From positions 1 to 32,499 of the forward strand of contig JANQMC010000116.1 of assembly GCA_028280305.1 (NCBI GenBank): a stretch of 32,499 nucleotides of DNA. Reading direction: 5' to 3'. Each line of letters begins with the position of its first letter. The first letter of the stretch is position 1. Below the pieces are notes generated by a model, which was not told where the DNA came from, ran no database searches, and saw nothing but the letters and a program-made list of their open reading frames with translations. This DNA is from Pelagibius sp. (GTDB lineage Bacteria > Pseudomonadota > Alphaproteobacteria > Kiloniellales > Kiloniellaceae). Both the position numbers and the translations under genes were made by a program. Positions 24,565 through 31,438 of the stretch are shown piece after piece.

Positions 24565-25281
24565 ATGCCCATCCAAGCTCAGCGGTCTGACGGAAACAGG
24601 GTCAATGCTTCTCGTGCTCACTGCGGTTTCGACCTGACCGTTCCTCTTGTCCTGCATTTCGGATTGATCCTCGGCGGCGCCTTCGCTGCCATGCTGCTGC
24701 TGTCCGGTCCTGCCGCGGCCCAGCAGAATTTGGTCTTCGATGTCCTGCGCGATGGCGAGAAGATCGGCGAGCACCGGGTGGACTTCGAACATGAGGAGGA
24801 CTGCCTGAAGGTCTCGGTGGAAACCGACATGGCGGTGCGCTTCGCCTTCGTGACCCTGTTCCGTTACGACCACAAGCGGGTCGAGCGCTGGCGCGGCGGC
24901 GCCCTGGATTCCCTGGCCGGCATGACCAACGACGACGGCCAGGAATACGAGGTTTCGATCGTCCAGCGCGAGGGCACCTACAGCCGCACGGTGAACGGCA
25001 TCGACGAGGAGATCAGCGGTCCGGTGGCCGTCGACAGCCTGTGGAGCCAGGACCGGCTGACGGCGGGCAAGCTCTTTGCCACGACCAGCGACAAGGTCTA
25101 CCGCGTGCGCAGCGATATGTTGGGCAAGGAGACCATCGACCTCGGCGGCAACCCGGTGGAGACGGTTCGCTACCGCTTGAGCGGCCAGCTCTCCCGCGAT
25201 CTCTGGTACGGCCCCGACGGCATGCTCGCGCATCTGCGCTACGAAGACGACGGCTACGTCTTCGAATACGTCCGGCGTTGA
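24565..25281 (+). CDS. Secreted DUF6134-like protein
   Basis: 238 residues. An unusual ~25-residue hydrophilic N-terminus precedes a hydrophobic signal (~29-46) ending in GPAAAQQ, so the mature protein is probably periplasmic. The mature region is beta-rich and begins LVFDVLRDGEKIGEHRVDFEH. It continues through VETDMAVRFAFVTLFRYDHKRVERWRGGALDSL and ends RDLWYGPDGMLAHLRYEDDGYVFEYVRR, the layout of the DUF6134/DUF3108-like beta-barrel group. Function is unknown. The start is set by a 12-nt anti-Shine-Dalgarno match. The gene is monocistronic, 140 bp after tlpA, and convergent with hbd across a palindromic spacer. Confidence 0.8.
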   Translation: MPIQAQRSDGNRVNASRAHCGFDLTVPLVLHFGLILGGAFAAMLLLSGPAAAQQNLVFDVLRDGEKIGEHRVDFEHEEDCLKVSVETDMAVRFAFVTLFRYDHKRVERWRGGALDSLAGMTNDDGQEYEVSIVQREGTYSRTVNGIDEEISGPVAVDSLWSQDRLTAGKLFATTSDKVYRVRSDMLGKETIDLGGNPVETVRYRLSGQLSRDLWYGPDGMLAHLRYEDDGYVFEYVRR

Positions 25282-25310
25282 AGCTAAAGTTGCTTCAATT
25301 AGTTGATGTT

Positions 25311-25370
25311 GATCGGATTCACATTTTTTGGCGCAACCACGTAGTGGTTCCGTCAAAACATGATCCGATC
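25311..25370. repeat. 60-nt imperfect palindrome at a convergent gene junction
   Basis: GATCGGAT (25311-25318) pairs with ATCCGATC (25363-25370) and AACCAC-GTA-GTGGTT (25335-25349) forms the apex. Between them ATTTTTTGGCG pairs with CGTCAAAACAT with one mismatch and one wobble. The hairpin reaches the hbd stop codon. It contains a T6 run. It may be a bidirectional terminator or a copy of a dispersed palindromic repeat. Confidence 0.6.
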
Positions 25371-26278
25371 TAGCGCGTCGGGACGGGTTCGTCGCCGGAG
25401 TAGTCGTAGAAGCCGCGCCCGGCCTTTTTGCCCAGCCAGCCGGCCTCGACGTACTTCACCAGCAGCGGGCAGGGCCGGTACTTGGTATCGGCCAGGCCGT
25501 CATAGAGCACATGCATGATTGCCAGGCAGGTATCGAGGCCGATGAAGTCGGCCAGCTCCAGCGGGCCCATGGGGTGGTTGGCGCCCAGGCGCATGGCGGT
25601 GTCGATGGACTTCACCGAGCCGACGCCCTCGTAGAGCGTATAGACCGCCTCGTTGATCATCGGCAGCAGAATGCGGTTCACGATGAAGGCCGGGAAGTCC
25701 TCGGCGGAGGCCGTGGTCTTGCCGAGCTTCTCGGCCATCACGCGGACGGTCTCGAAGGTCGCCTCGTCGGTGGCGATGCCGCGGATCAGTTCGACCAGCT
25801 TCATCAGCGGCACCGGGTTCATGAAGTGCATGCCCATGAAGCGTTCCGGACGGTCAGTGACCGAGGCGAGGCGGGTGATCGAGATGGAGGAGGTGTTGGA
25901 ACAGACGATGGCCTGCGGCTTGATCAGCGGGCAGAGCGCCTTGAAGATCTCGCGCTTGATCTCCTCGTTCTCGCTGGCCGCCTCGATGACGATATCGCTG
26001 TCGCCGAAGATCTCCAGGCTGCCGCCGGGCAGGATCCGCGCCAGGGCGGCATCCTTGTCGGCGGCGTCGATCTTGCCGCGTTTCACCTGGCGTTCCATGT
26101 TGCGGGCAATCTGGTCGATGGCGGCTTTCGCCTGATCCTCGGAAACGTCCGACATCTTGACGTCGTAGCCCGCCAGGGCACAGACGTGGGCAATGCCCGC
26201 GCCCATCTGGCCGGCACCGATCACGCCGACCGATTTCACGTCCAGGGGCCCTTCGACCGCCGTGTCTTGATCCGTCAT
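25370..26278 (-). CDS. hbd: 3-hydroxybutyryl-CoA dehydrogenase
   Basis: 302 residues. NAD-dependent oxidation or reduction at C3 of short-chain hydroxyacyl-CoA. The Rossmann motif GVIGAGQMGAGIAHVCA lies near the N-terminus; EAASENEEIK, CSNTSSISI and RFMGMHFMNPVPLMKLVELI carry the catalytic Ser, His and Glu. The C-terminal helical domain holds ANHPMGPLELADFIGLD and closes with GRGFYDYSG. The ATG at 26278 is chosen; a GTG at 26287 is in frame but sits too close to its GAGG. Last gene of etfB-etfA-hbd, 72 bp after etfA. The substrate could be butyrate, polyhydroxybutyrate or beta-oxidation intermediates. Confidence 0.93.
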   Translation of the reverse strand: MTDQDTAVEGPLDVKSVGVIGAGQMGAGIAHVCALAGYDVKMSDVSEDQAKAAIDQIARNMERQVKRGKIDAADKDAALARILPGGSLEIFGDSDIVIEAASENEEIKREIFKALCPLIKPQAIVCSNTSSISITRLASVTDRPERFMGMHFMNPVPLMKLVELIRGIATDEATFETVRVMAEKLGKTTASAEDFPAFIVNRILLPMINEAVYTLYEGVGSVKSIDTAMRLGANHPMGPLELADFIGLDTCLAIMHVLYDGLADTKYRPCPLLVKYVEAGWLGKKAGRGFYDYSGDEPVPTR

Positions 26279-26350
26279 CAGTTCCACTTACCTCGTCCTC
26301 ATGCCTGCATTACGAGGCTGGCTTCCTGCCGGCCCCTCGGGTGAGTGGCC

Positions 26351-27286
26351 TCAGCCGCCCAGTTCTTTTTCCAGTTCCGGTACCGCCTGGAACAGGTCGG
26401 CGACCAGCCCGTAGTCGGCGACCTGGAAGATCGGCGCTTCCTCGTCCTTGTTGATCGCGACGATGACCTTGGAGTCCTTCATGCCCGCCAAATGCTGAAT
26501 GGCGCCGGAAATGCCGATCGCCACGTAGAGGTCCGGCGCGACGACCTTGCCGGTCTGGCCGACCTGATAATCGTTGGGCACGAAGCCTGCATCGACCGCG
26601 GCGCGCGATGCGCCGACGGCGGCGCCCAGCTTGTCGGCGACCCGCTCCAGCATGGCAAAGTTCTCGCCGGACTGCATGCCGCGGCCGCCGGAGATGACGA
26701 TGCCGGCGGTTGTCAGTTCCGGGCGTTCGGACTTGGTCAGTTCCTGGCCCTTGAAAGCGGAAAGCCCGGCATCGCCGCTGCCGTCCACCGCCTCTACCGC
26801 GGCGGAGCCGCCCTCGGCCGCCGCGGCGTCGAAGGCCGTGGCGCGGATGGTCAGCACCTTGGTGGCGTCGGACGACTTCACCGTGGCCAGGGCATTGCCG
26901 GCATAGATCGGCCGCACGAAGGTATCTTCACCCTCGATGGCCGAGATGTCGGAGATCTGCTGCACGTCGAGCAGCGCCGCGGCGCGCGGCATGATGTTCT
27001 TGCCGGAGGTGGTGGCCGCGGCGATGACGTGGCTGTAGCCCTCGGCCAGCTTGGCGACCAGGGGCGCGACGTTCTCGGCGAGGCCGTGGCCGTAGGCCGC
27101 GTCGTCGGCCTTCAGCACCTTGTCGACACCGGCGATCTTGCCCGCGGCTTCGGCGGCGGCATGGCAGCCGGTCCCGGCGACCAGCACGTGGGTTTCGCCC
27201 GGCAACTGTCCGGCGGCGGTGACCGCGTTCAGGGTGGCCGGCTTGATCTCGTTGTTGTCGTGTTCGGCGACGATCAGCGTGGACAT
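26351..27286 (-). CDS. etfA: Electron transfer flavoprotein alpha subunit
   Basis: 311 residues. The N-terminal domain begins [12 protein letters not shown]. The C-terminal FAD domain carries [14 protein letters not shown] and the EtfA signature [21 protein letters not shown] followed by [21 protein letters not shown]. With EtfB it takes electrons from acyl-CoA and dimethylglycine-type dehydrogenases and passes them to ETF:quinone oxidoreductase. Its ATG overlaps the etfB stop by one base (TGATG), so the subunits are coupled. Standard length. Confidence 0.96.
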   Translation of the reverse strand: MSTLIVAEHDNNEIKPATLNAVTAAGQLPGETHVLVAGTGCHAAAEAAGKIAGVDKVLKADDAAYGHGLAENVAPLVAKLAEGYSHVIAAATTSGKNIMPRAAALLDVQQISDISAIEGEDTFVRPIYAGNALATVKSSDATKVLTIRATAFDAAAAEGGSAAVEAVDGSGDAGLSAFKGQELTKSERPELTTAGIVISGGRGMQSGENFAMLERVADKLGAAVGASRAAVDAGFVPNDYQVGQTGKVVAPDLYVAIGISGAIQHLAGMKDSKVIVAINKDEEAPIFQVADYGLVADLFQAVPELEKELGG

Positions 27287-28035
27287 CAGATCACCTTCGC
27301 TTCGTTACGCAGTTTCTCCACCAGCTCACCGACCGAGGCGACCTTCACGCCGGCCTGGCGGGCCGGCGGCTCGCTGACCGAGACCACCGTCAGGCGCGGG
27401 CTGACGTCGACGCCCAGGTCCGCCGGAGTCATGCTGTCGATCGGCTTTTTCTTCGCCTTCATGATGTTCGGCAAAGAGGCATAGCGCGGCTCGTTGAGGC
27501 GCAGGTCGGTGGTCACCACCGCCGGCAGCTTCAGGTCCAGCATCTCCAGGCCGCCGTCAACCTCGCGGGTGATGGCGAAGTTGCCGTCGCCCTTTTCGAT
27601 CTTCGAGATGAAGGTGCCCTGGGGCCAGCCGAGCAGCGCCGCCAGCATCTGGCCGCACTGGTTGTTGTCGTTGTCGACCGCCTGCTTGCCGAGAATGACC
27701 AGCTCCGGGCCTTCCTTCTCGACCACCGCCTTCAGCAGCTTGGCCACGGCCAGCGGCTCCGGGTCGGCGTCGCATTCGATCAGAATGCCGCGGTCGGCGC
27801 CCATGGCCAGGCCGGTGCGCAGGGTTTCCTGGGCATTCGCCAGCCCGGCGGAGACCACGATCACCTCACTGGCGGTGCCGGCCTCTTTCAGGCGCACGGC
27901 CTCTTCCACCGCGATTTCACAAAACGGATTCATCGCCATCTTGACGTTGGCCGTTTCCACCCCGCTTTGGTCCGGCTTCACGCGGACCTTCACGTTCGCG
28001 TCAATGACGCGCTTGATCGGTACGAGAACTTTCAT
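27286..28035 (-). CDS. etfB: Electron transfer flavoprotein beta subunit
   Basis: 249 residues with the AMP-binding fold. [20 protein letters not shown] opens the protein, [17 protein letters not shown] and [21 protein letters not shown] follow, and [20 protein letters not shown] is the EtfB recognition-loop signature. Partner of EtfA in electron transfer. First gene of etfB-etfA-hbd with a strong sigma70-type promoter 127-155 bp upstream. The intervening ~120-nt leader has no recognised riboregulator. Confidence 0.96.
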   Translation of the reverse strand: MKVLVPIKRVIDANVKVRVKPDQSGVETANVKMAMNPFCEIAVEEAVRLKEAGTASEVIVVSAGLANAQETLRTGLAMGADRGILIECDADPEPLAVAKLLKAVVEKEGPELVILGKQAVDNDNNQCGQMLAALLGWPQGTFISKIEKGDGNFAITREVDGGLEMLDLKLPAVVTTDLRLNEPRYASLPNIMKAKKKPIDSMTPADLGVDVSPRLTVVSVSEPPARQAGVKVASVGELVEKLRNEAKVI

Positions 28036-28161
28036 CGCAGCCCTGCGACCTACCCCTCAGTTAGATTCTGTCAACGAGCCCGGCCCCGGGGTTGCGCTGA
28101 GCGGCCTGAAAAGGCCCGGGCACCAGACGAACGAACGCTTGCGGTACTGTTTCGCGGTCGC

Positions 28162-28190
28162 ACAATAGGAGGCCGTTTCAGGAGTGTCAA
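28162..28190 (-). promoter_or_regulatory. Sigma70-type promoter of the etfB-etfA-hbd operon
   Basis: On the minus strand TTGACA (28190-28185), an exact 17-nt spacer, then TATTGT (28167-28162; 4 of 6). It points at etfB with a leader of about 120 nt. This is the best promoter match in the window. The 312-bp gap 28036-28347 otherwise holds this leader and, at 28257-28321, a long inverted repeat. Confidence 0.65.
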
Positions 28191-28256
28191 CGCGCGCGAA
28201 CCCCCTGTAGCCAAGGGTTTCCTGGTGTTTTTGCGGCCTTCGCCGCAGCGGTTCCA

Positions 28257-28321
28257 GCCCGCTCCCCCTCCCGGCCACCCAATGAGATTATCCTAGTGGG
28301 TGGCCGGGAGGGGGAGCGGGC
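28257..28321. repeat. Perfect 25-bp inverted repeat with 15-nt spacer
   Basis: The arms at 28257-28281 (starting GCCCGCTCCCCC, ending GGCCACCCA) and 28297-28321 are exact reverse complements. The AT-rich loop is ATGAGATTATCCTAG. It lies 27 bp after the adenosyltransferase stop, so it could end that transcript, but there is no T-run. A nearby GCGGC-CTTC-GCCGC hairpin is preceded by TTTTT at 28228-28232. Confidence 0.7.
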
Positions 28322-28347
28322 CGGCGCCGTAGAAACCGCGAGAGCGG

Positions 28348-28923
28348 CTAACGATTCGCGCCGGGGACCCAGAGCACGTCGCCGGCGCCCTTGTCGTTCA
28401 CATAGCGGCTCATCACGAAGAACAGGTCGGAGAGGCGGTTGATGTAGCGGATCGCCTCGGGATTGATGCTCTCGCTCTCCGCCAGGGCGGTGATCTCCCG
28501 CTCCGCCCGCCGCGAGACCGTGCGGGCGAGGTGGAGGTAGGCCGCCGTAGGGCTGCCGCCGGGCAGCACGAAGGAGTTCAGCGGCGCCAGGTCGGCGTTC
28601 AGCCGGTCGATTTCCTGCTCCAGGCGTTCGACCTGGGGCGTGGTGATCCTGAGCGGCGGGTATTCCGGGTTCTCGACCTCCGGCGTTGCCAGGTCGGCGC
28701 CCAGGTCGAAGAGGTCGTTCTGCACCCGGCTGAGGATCGCGTCGATGGACTTGTCGGCCCGCTCGGCGCTGTGCAGGCGGACAAGTCCGACAGCCGCGTT
28801 GGTTTCGTCGACGGTGCCGTAGGCCGCCACCCGGGGATGGTGCTTCACCACCCGCTGGCCGGAACTGAGCGCGGTTTTCCCCTTGTCGCCGCCCTTGGTG
28901 TAGATGCGGGTCAGTTTCACCAT
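28348..28923 (-). CDS. pduO: PduO-type cob(I)alamin adenosyltransferase
   Basis: 191 residues. Transfers the adenosyl group of ATP to cob(I)alamin to make AdoCbl. Motifs are TRIYTKGGDKGKTAL (ATP loop), AAYGTVDETNAAVGL, the RRAEREI helix and YINRLSDLFFVMSRYVN, all diagnostic of the PduO fold and not the CobA fold. The C-terminus is GAGDVLWVPGANR. The upstream small membrane protein gene is 72 bp away on the same strand. AdoCbl is needed by the class II NrdJ at 10862, which gives this gene a clear metabolic role even without cobalamin synthesis genes nearby. Confidence 0.94.
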   Translation of the reverse strand: MVKLTRIYTKGGDKGKTALSSGQRVVKHHPRVAAYGTVDETNAAVGLVRLHSAERADKSIDAILSRVQNDLFDLGADLATPEVENPEYPPLRITTPQVERLEQEIDRLNADLAPLNSFVLPGGSPTAAYLHLARTVSRRAEREITALAESESINPEAIRYINRLSDLFFVMSRYVNDKGAGDVLWVPGANR

Positions 28924-28995
28924 GGTTCAGTCTCTTGGAATTTCCGGCAGCAGCAGACAGCGCTTCGGCGCCGGTCAAAACGCTTCGGGGTGGTT

Positions 28996-29196
28996 TTAGT
29001 CCTGCAGGCCGACGAGCACGGCCAGGGCGAAGATCACCAGCGTGACACCCTGGGAAATCACCCGGGCGCGCATCAGTTTGTTGCCGTACTTGTCGTTGAA
29101 GTCCCCGCCCTTGGCCATGCCGATCATGCCAACGGCGAGCACGCCCAGGGTCACCAGCATGGCGATCAGCAGGGCCACGAAGAAGAATGTTTTCAT
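28996..29196 (-). CDS. Small two-helix membrane protein (twin transmembrane / HIG1-like)
   Basis: 66 residues from the ATG at 29196 (MKTFFFVALLIAML). The first helix is ~3-26 and the second ~47-63, joined by a hydrophilic loop AKGGDFNDKYGNKLMRARV. The pattern of GG.FN.KY.NKLMR.R is typical of the alphaproteobacterial twin-transmembrane HIG1-domain family often found beside the adenosyltransferase gene. Function is unknown; HIG1 proteins elsewhere associate with respiratory complexes. An in-frame upstream start at 29244 would add 16 residues with little hydrophobic character and is not preferred. It probably forms a unit with pduO. Confidence 0.8.
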   Translation of the reverse strand: MKTFFFVALLIAMLVTLGVLAVGMIGMAKGGDFNDKYGNKLMRARVISQGVTLVIFALAVLVGLQD

Positions 29197-29282
29197 GTCC
29201 AGAACATAGACCCGGAGCGGACGGCGGCACCAGCGAAAACCCACCTGCGGCAGTTTGTCGCGCGGGGTGGTGGTGCTGGAAA

Positions 29283-29362
29283 CAACCTTCGAGGCGGCCT
29301 TTCCGGCCCCCTCAGGGTGAGGAAGGGAATGAAAACCTCATCCGGAGGAGCGGCTTCAGGGA
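29283..29362. repeat. Degenerate palindromic intergenic repeat (element A)
   Basis: CCTCA-GGG-TGAGG (29310-29322) and CCTC-ATCCG-GAGG (29336-29348) flank a short linker; GGCC-TTTCC-GGCC precedes them. This CCTCATCC...GAGGAGC wording resembles dispersed alphaproteobacterial intergenic repeats. Lies in the 379-bp gene-free stretch 29197-29575. Confidence 0.45.
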
Positions 29363-29390
29363 CTAGGTCTCGCAAGGTGAGATCGCCACT

Positions 29391-29521
29391 TCCCCCTCAC
29401 CCTCCCGCTACACGGGCCCCTCCCTCTCCCACGAGGGGAGAGGGAAATAGAGTGGCGCACATTTGTTCCCCCTCTCCCTTGATGGGAGAGGGCCCGGATA
29501 GAGAACTGGGGGTGAGGGTGA
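29391..29521. repeat. Dispersed palindromic repeat with two identical-arm hairpins (element B)
   Basis: Outer arms CCCTCACCC (29394-29402) and GGGTGAGGG (29510-29518) enclose two hairpins with identical 9-bp arms CCCTCTCCC/GGGAGAGGG (29422-29444, loop ACGAG; 29470-29492, loop TTGAT) spaced 48 bp apart. This four-arm design is typical of small non-coding repeat families in alphaproteobacterial genomes. It fills the space between lysE and the small membrane protein and holds no gene. Confidence 0.65.
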
Positions 29522-29575
29522 CAGCCTTTCCGCTGAAGGCAGCTCGCCGCGAAGCTCTCGTTCCCGTCTCGGCGT

Positions 29576-30205
29576 CTACCGTCTGGCCAGGGCCAGCCCG
29601 ACACCGGTGCCGATCAGCAGGGTGCCGGTGATGCCATGGCGGACCCGGTTGGCCCGGGCCGAGACGAAGAGACTGCGCGCCCGGCTGGCCAGCAGGGCGT
29701 AGAGGCCGTCGAGCGTGGTGGCGATGATCACGAAGGCGATGGACATGGCCAGCAGCTGCGGGCCGATCGCCAAGGCCGGGTCGATGAACTGCGGGAAAAA
29801 GGCGGCATAGAAGAAAATCGTCTTGGGGTTGGTGATGGCCACCAGCACCCCCTGGCCGAAGACGCCCTTGTGGGATTTCATCGGCGCCGCTTCGCCTTGC
29901 GCCCCGGCGGTGAAGACCGCGCGCCACTGCTTGATGCCAAGATAGAGCAGGTAGGCGACGCCGATCCAGCGCAGCACCTCGAAGAGGTCGGCGGCCAGCG
30001 CCAGCACCGTGGTCAGGCCCAGCGCCCCGGCGGCGACCAGAATGGCGTTGCCGCTGCTTGCCCCCGCCACCGTGGCAAGGCCGGTGCGCTGCCCGTAAGC
30101 CAGGGAATTGGCGATTACCAGGGTGACGATCGGCCCCGGCATCAGAATCAGCACGGCGGTGGCGAAGAGATAGGCGGCGAAGAGTTCCGGATTGACGGCA
30201 AGCAT
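29576..30205 (-). CDS. LysE/RhtB family amino-acid exporter
   Basis: 209 residues with about six membrane helices. Family markers are LILMPGPIVTLVIANSLAYGQRTGL (helix 1 and the PGP motif), GASSGNAILVAAGALGL and the ITNPKTIFFYAAFFPQFIDP block in the central loop. It would export an amino acid or derivative across the inner membrane; the substrate is not predictable. Divergent from the ArsR-type regulator across ~185 bp, so shared regulation is possible. Confidence 0.92.
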   Translation of the reverse strand: MLAVNPELFAAYLFATAVLILMPGPIVTLVIANSLAYGQRTGLATVAGASSGNAILVAAGALGLTTVLALAADLFEVLRWIGVAYLLYLGIKQWRAVFTAGAQGEAAPMKSHKGVFGQGVLVAITNPKTIFFYAAFFPQFIDPALAIGPQLLAMSIAFVIIATTLDGLYALLASRARSLFVSARANRVRHGITGTLLIGTGVGLALARR

Positions 30206-30355
30206 GGGGATTCTGTCCTCGTATTTCAGCAGTCAGCGGCGATTATGAAGAGCAAAGACAGGAAGGGAACGGGATGTACAGGCCTAAGTGCCGCCCCCAC
30301 CAGCGCCGCGTGCTCAAGAACGTGCCCATCAGGATCACGCCCTCCAACAACACCA

Positions 30356-30383
30356 TTGACCTGTCCTCATTCATCGATAAATT
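30356..30383 (+). promoter_or_regulatory. Candidate promoter giving a leaderless arsR-type transcript
   Basis: TTGACC (30356-30361), a 16-nt spacer, then TAAATT (30378-30383). The predicted transcription start falls at about 30390-30391, on the ATG at 30391. The AT-rich segment with ATCG/CGAT half-sites could also be the regulator's own operator. Confidence 0.4.
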
Positions 30384-30390
30384 ACGATAT

Positions 30391-30684
30391 ATGGATGATC
30401 AGGATAAATTCTCGGCCCTGTCGAACCCCACGCGGCGGAAGATCCTGGCCTGGATGCGGGACATGGCGGGCGCACCCGGCCAGGACGACGGCGCGTGCGC
30501 GGAAGTCTGTGTTTCGGAGATCCAGCGCGAAACCAATCTCTCGCAGAGCACGGTGTCGGCCTATATGGCCGCGCTGGAGCGTGCGGGTCTGGTGACCTCC
30601 GAGCGTCGCGGGCAGTGGACCTTTTTCAGGCGTGACGAGCGCACGATCTCCGCCTTCGCCCGGAAGATTGCCCGGGAGTTGTGA
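30391..30684 (+). CDS. ArsR-family winged-helix transcriptional regulator
   Basis: 97 residues from the ATG at 30391. The wHTH runs from FSALSNPTRRKILAWMRD through VCVSEIQRETNLSQSTVSAYMAALERAGLVTSERRGQWTFFRRDE, the classical ArsR/SmtB helix-turn-helix plus beta-wing. A GACAEVC segment places two cysteines near the alpha-3 metal site, but the full ELCVCDL motif is absent, so metal sensing is uncertain. The alternative start at 30274 has a better ribosome site and would add 39 residues that look weakly coding. It precedes the cupin gene by 76 bp and most likely controls it. The stop lies inside a 15-bp tandem repeat. Confidence 0.82.
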   Translation: MDDQDKFSALSNPTRRKILAWMRDMAGAPGQDDGACAEVCVSEIQRETNLSQSTVSAYMAALERAGLVTSERRGQWTFFRRDERTISAFARKIAREL

Positions 30685-30727
30685 ACAGGGGAGTTGTGAA
30701 CAGGGGAGTTGTGAACAGGGGAGTTGT
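30674..30727. repeat. 15-bp tandem repeat spanning the arsR stop codon (3.6 copies)
   Basis: The unit GGGAGTTGTGAACAG is repeated at 30674, 30689 and 30704, followed by a partial copy to 30727. The first copy contains the regulator's TGA. Since 15 is a multiple of three, each unit carries the same in-frame stop. It lies between arsR and the cupin gene and is likely to be slippage-prone. Confidence 0.9.
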
Positions 30728-30760
30728 AGGCCGGGGCGCTTTTACCCAGGGAGCCGTTAA

Positions 30761-31438
30761 ATGAAATCCGCTGTCAGGCAGTTCGCCGAAGAAGTCGCCG
30801 AGATGTATCTCGCCAAGCGCGAAAGGAACTTTGCGCCGTGCGAAGACCTTGAGGAGTTCGCCGGCCTGCTCTCCGCCGTGGACTGGAGCGGCGACCCGGT
30901 TATCGCGCCGCCGCCGGGCGACGTTCCGGGCCTGCGCCACCTGCCCGCAGCTCTTTCGGCGGCCTACGAGGCGGGGGACTGTCCGCTGCTCGACGCCCTC
31001 AGGCTTTGCATCGGCCTCGCCCCTTGGGAGACCTTTTATTCGAGATCGGCCTGGTCGCGCCCCTTCATCGACAACTTCGCATCGGGCGAGCTGGTCGGGC
31101 CGAACGGCTTCATCCGCAACCGGGACGTCTCGCTCGGCCTCTTCGTTCTGGGGCCGGAGACGACCTATTCGGAACATGCCCACGCCTCGACCGAGATCTA
31201 CTACGTGCTCGGCGGGGAAGCGTTCTGGCGCGTCGATAGTCCCGACCGGGAAAGGCTCTACAGGCCCGGTGAACTTGTCTTCACCACGCCGCACCAGCGC
31301 CACGGGATTCGCACCGGCGCCCTGCCGATGCTGGCGGCCTATACCTGGAAAGCCGATCCCGCCGCGCCGAGCTACTACCGCAGCGGCGGCCCATGGCGCG
31401 GTGGAAGGCGAACCGAGCCGGCTCTGGTCAACCGCTAG
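30761..31438 (+). CDS. Cupin of the DMSP-lyase superfamily (DddQ/DddL-like)
   Basis: 225 residues. The N-terminal helical half contains GLAPWETFYSRS and FIDNFASGELVGPNGFIRNRDVSLGLFVLGPETTYSEHAHASTEIYYVLGGEAFWRV. The cupin metal motif is H139-x-H141-x3-E145-x-Y147, and a further His pair lies at H178/H181 (PHQRHGIRT). This H-x-H-x3-E-x-Y plus C-terminal His pattern is that of DddQ-type DMSP lyases, which release dimethyl sulfide and acrylate. The superfamily also includes proteins with no DMSP activity, so this is a superfamily call. No acrylate-handling dddA/acuNK genes are visible nearby. GGGAG lies ~9 nt before the ATG. The last 4 bp overlap the convergent CMD gene. Confidence 0.82.
   Translation: MKSAVRQFAEEVAEMYLAKRERNFAPCEDLEEFAGLLSAVDWSGDPVIAPPPGDVPGLRHLPAALSAAYEAGDCPLLDALRLCIGLAPWETFYSRSAWSRPFIDNFASGELVGPNGFIRNRDVSLGLFVLGPETTYSEHAHASTEIYYVLGGEAFWRVDSPDRERLYRPGELVFTTPHQRHGIRTGALPMLAAYTWKADPAAPSYYRSGGPWRGGRRTEPALVNR

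Noticed and set aside
26288..26350. CGAGG...CCTCG hairpin between etfA and hbd
   Set aside because: Short stem with mismatches and no T-run in a small operon spacer; too weak to call as a terminator.
28057..28278. Small minus-strand frame upstream of etfB
   Set aside because: It covers the strong etfB promoter and leader and has no Shine-Dalgarno or recognisable product; treated as non-coding.
29245..29575. CRISPR-like array suggested by repeated CCCTCTCCC units
   Set aside because: Only two palindromic copies with no regular spacers or cas genes; it is an interspersed palindromic repeat.
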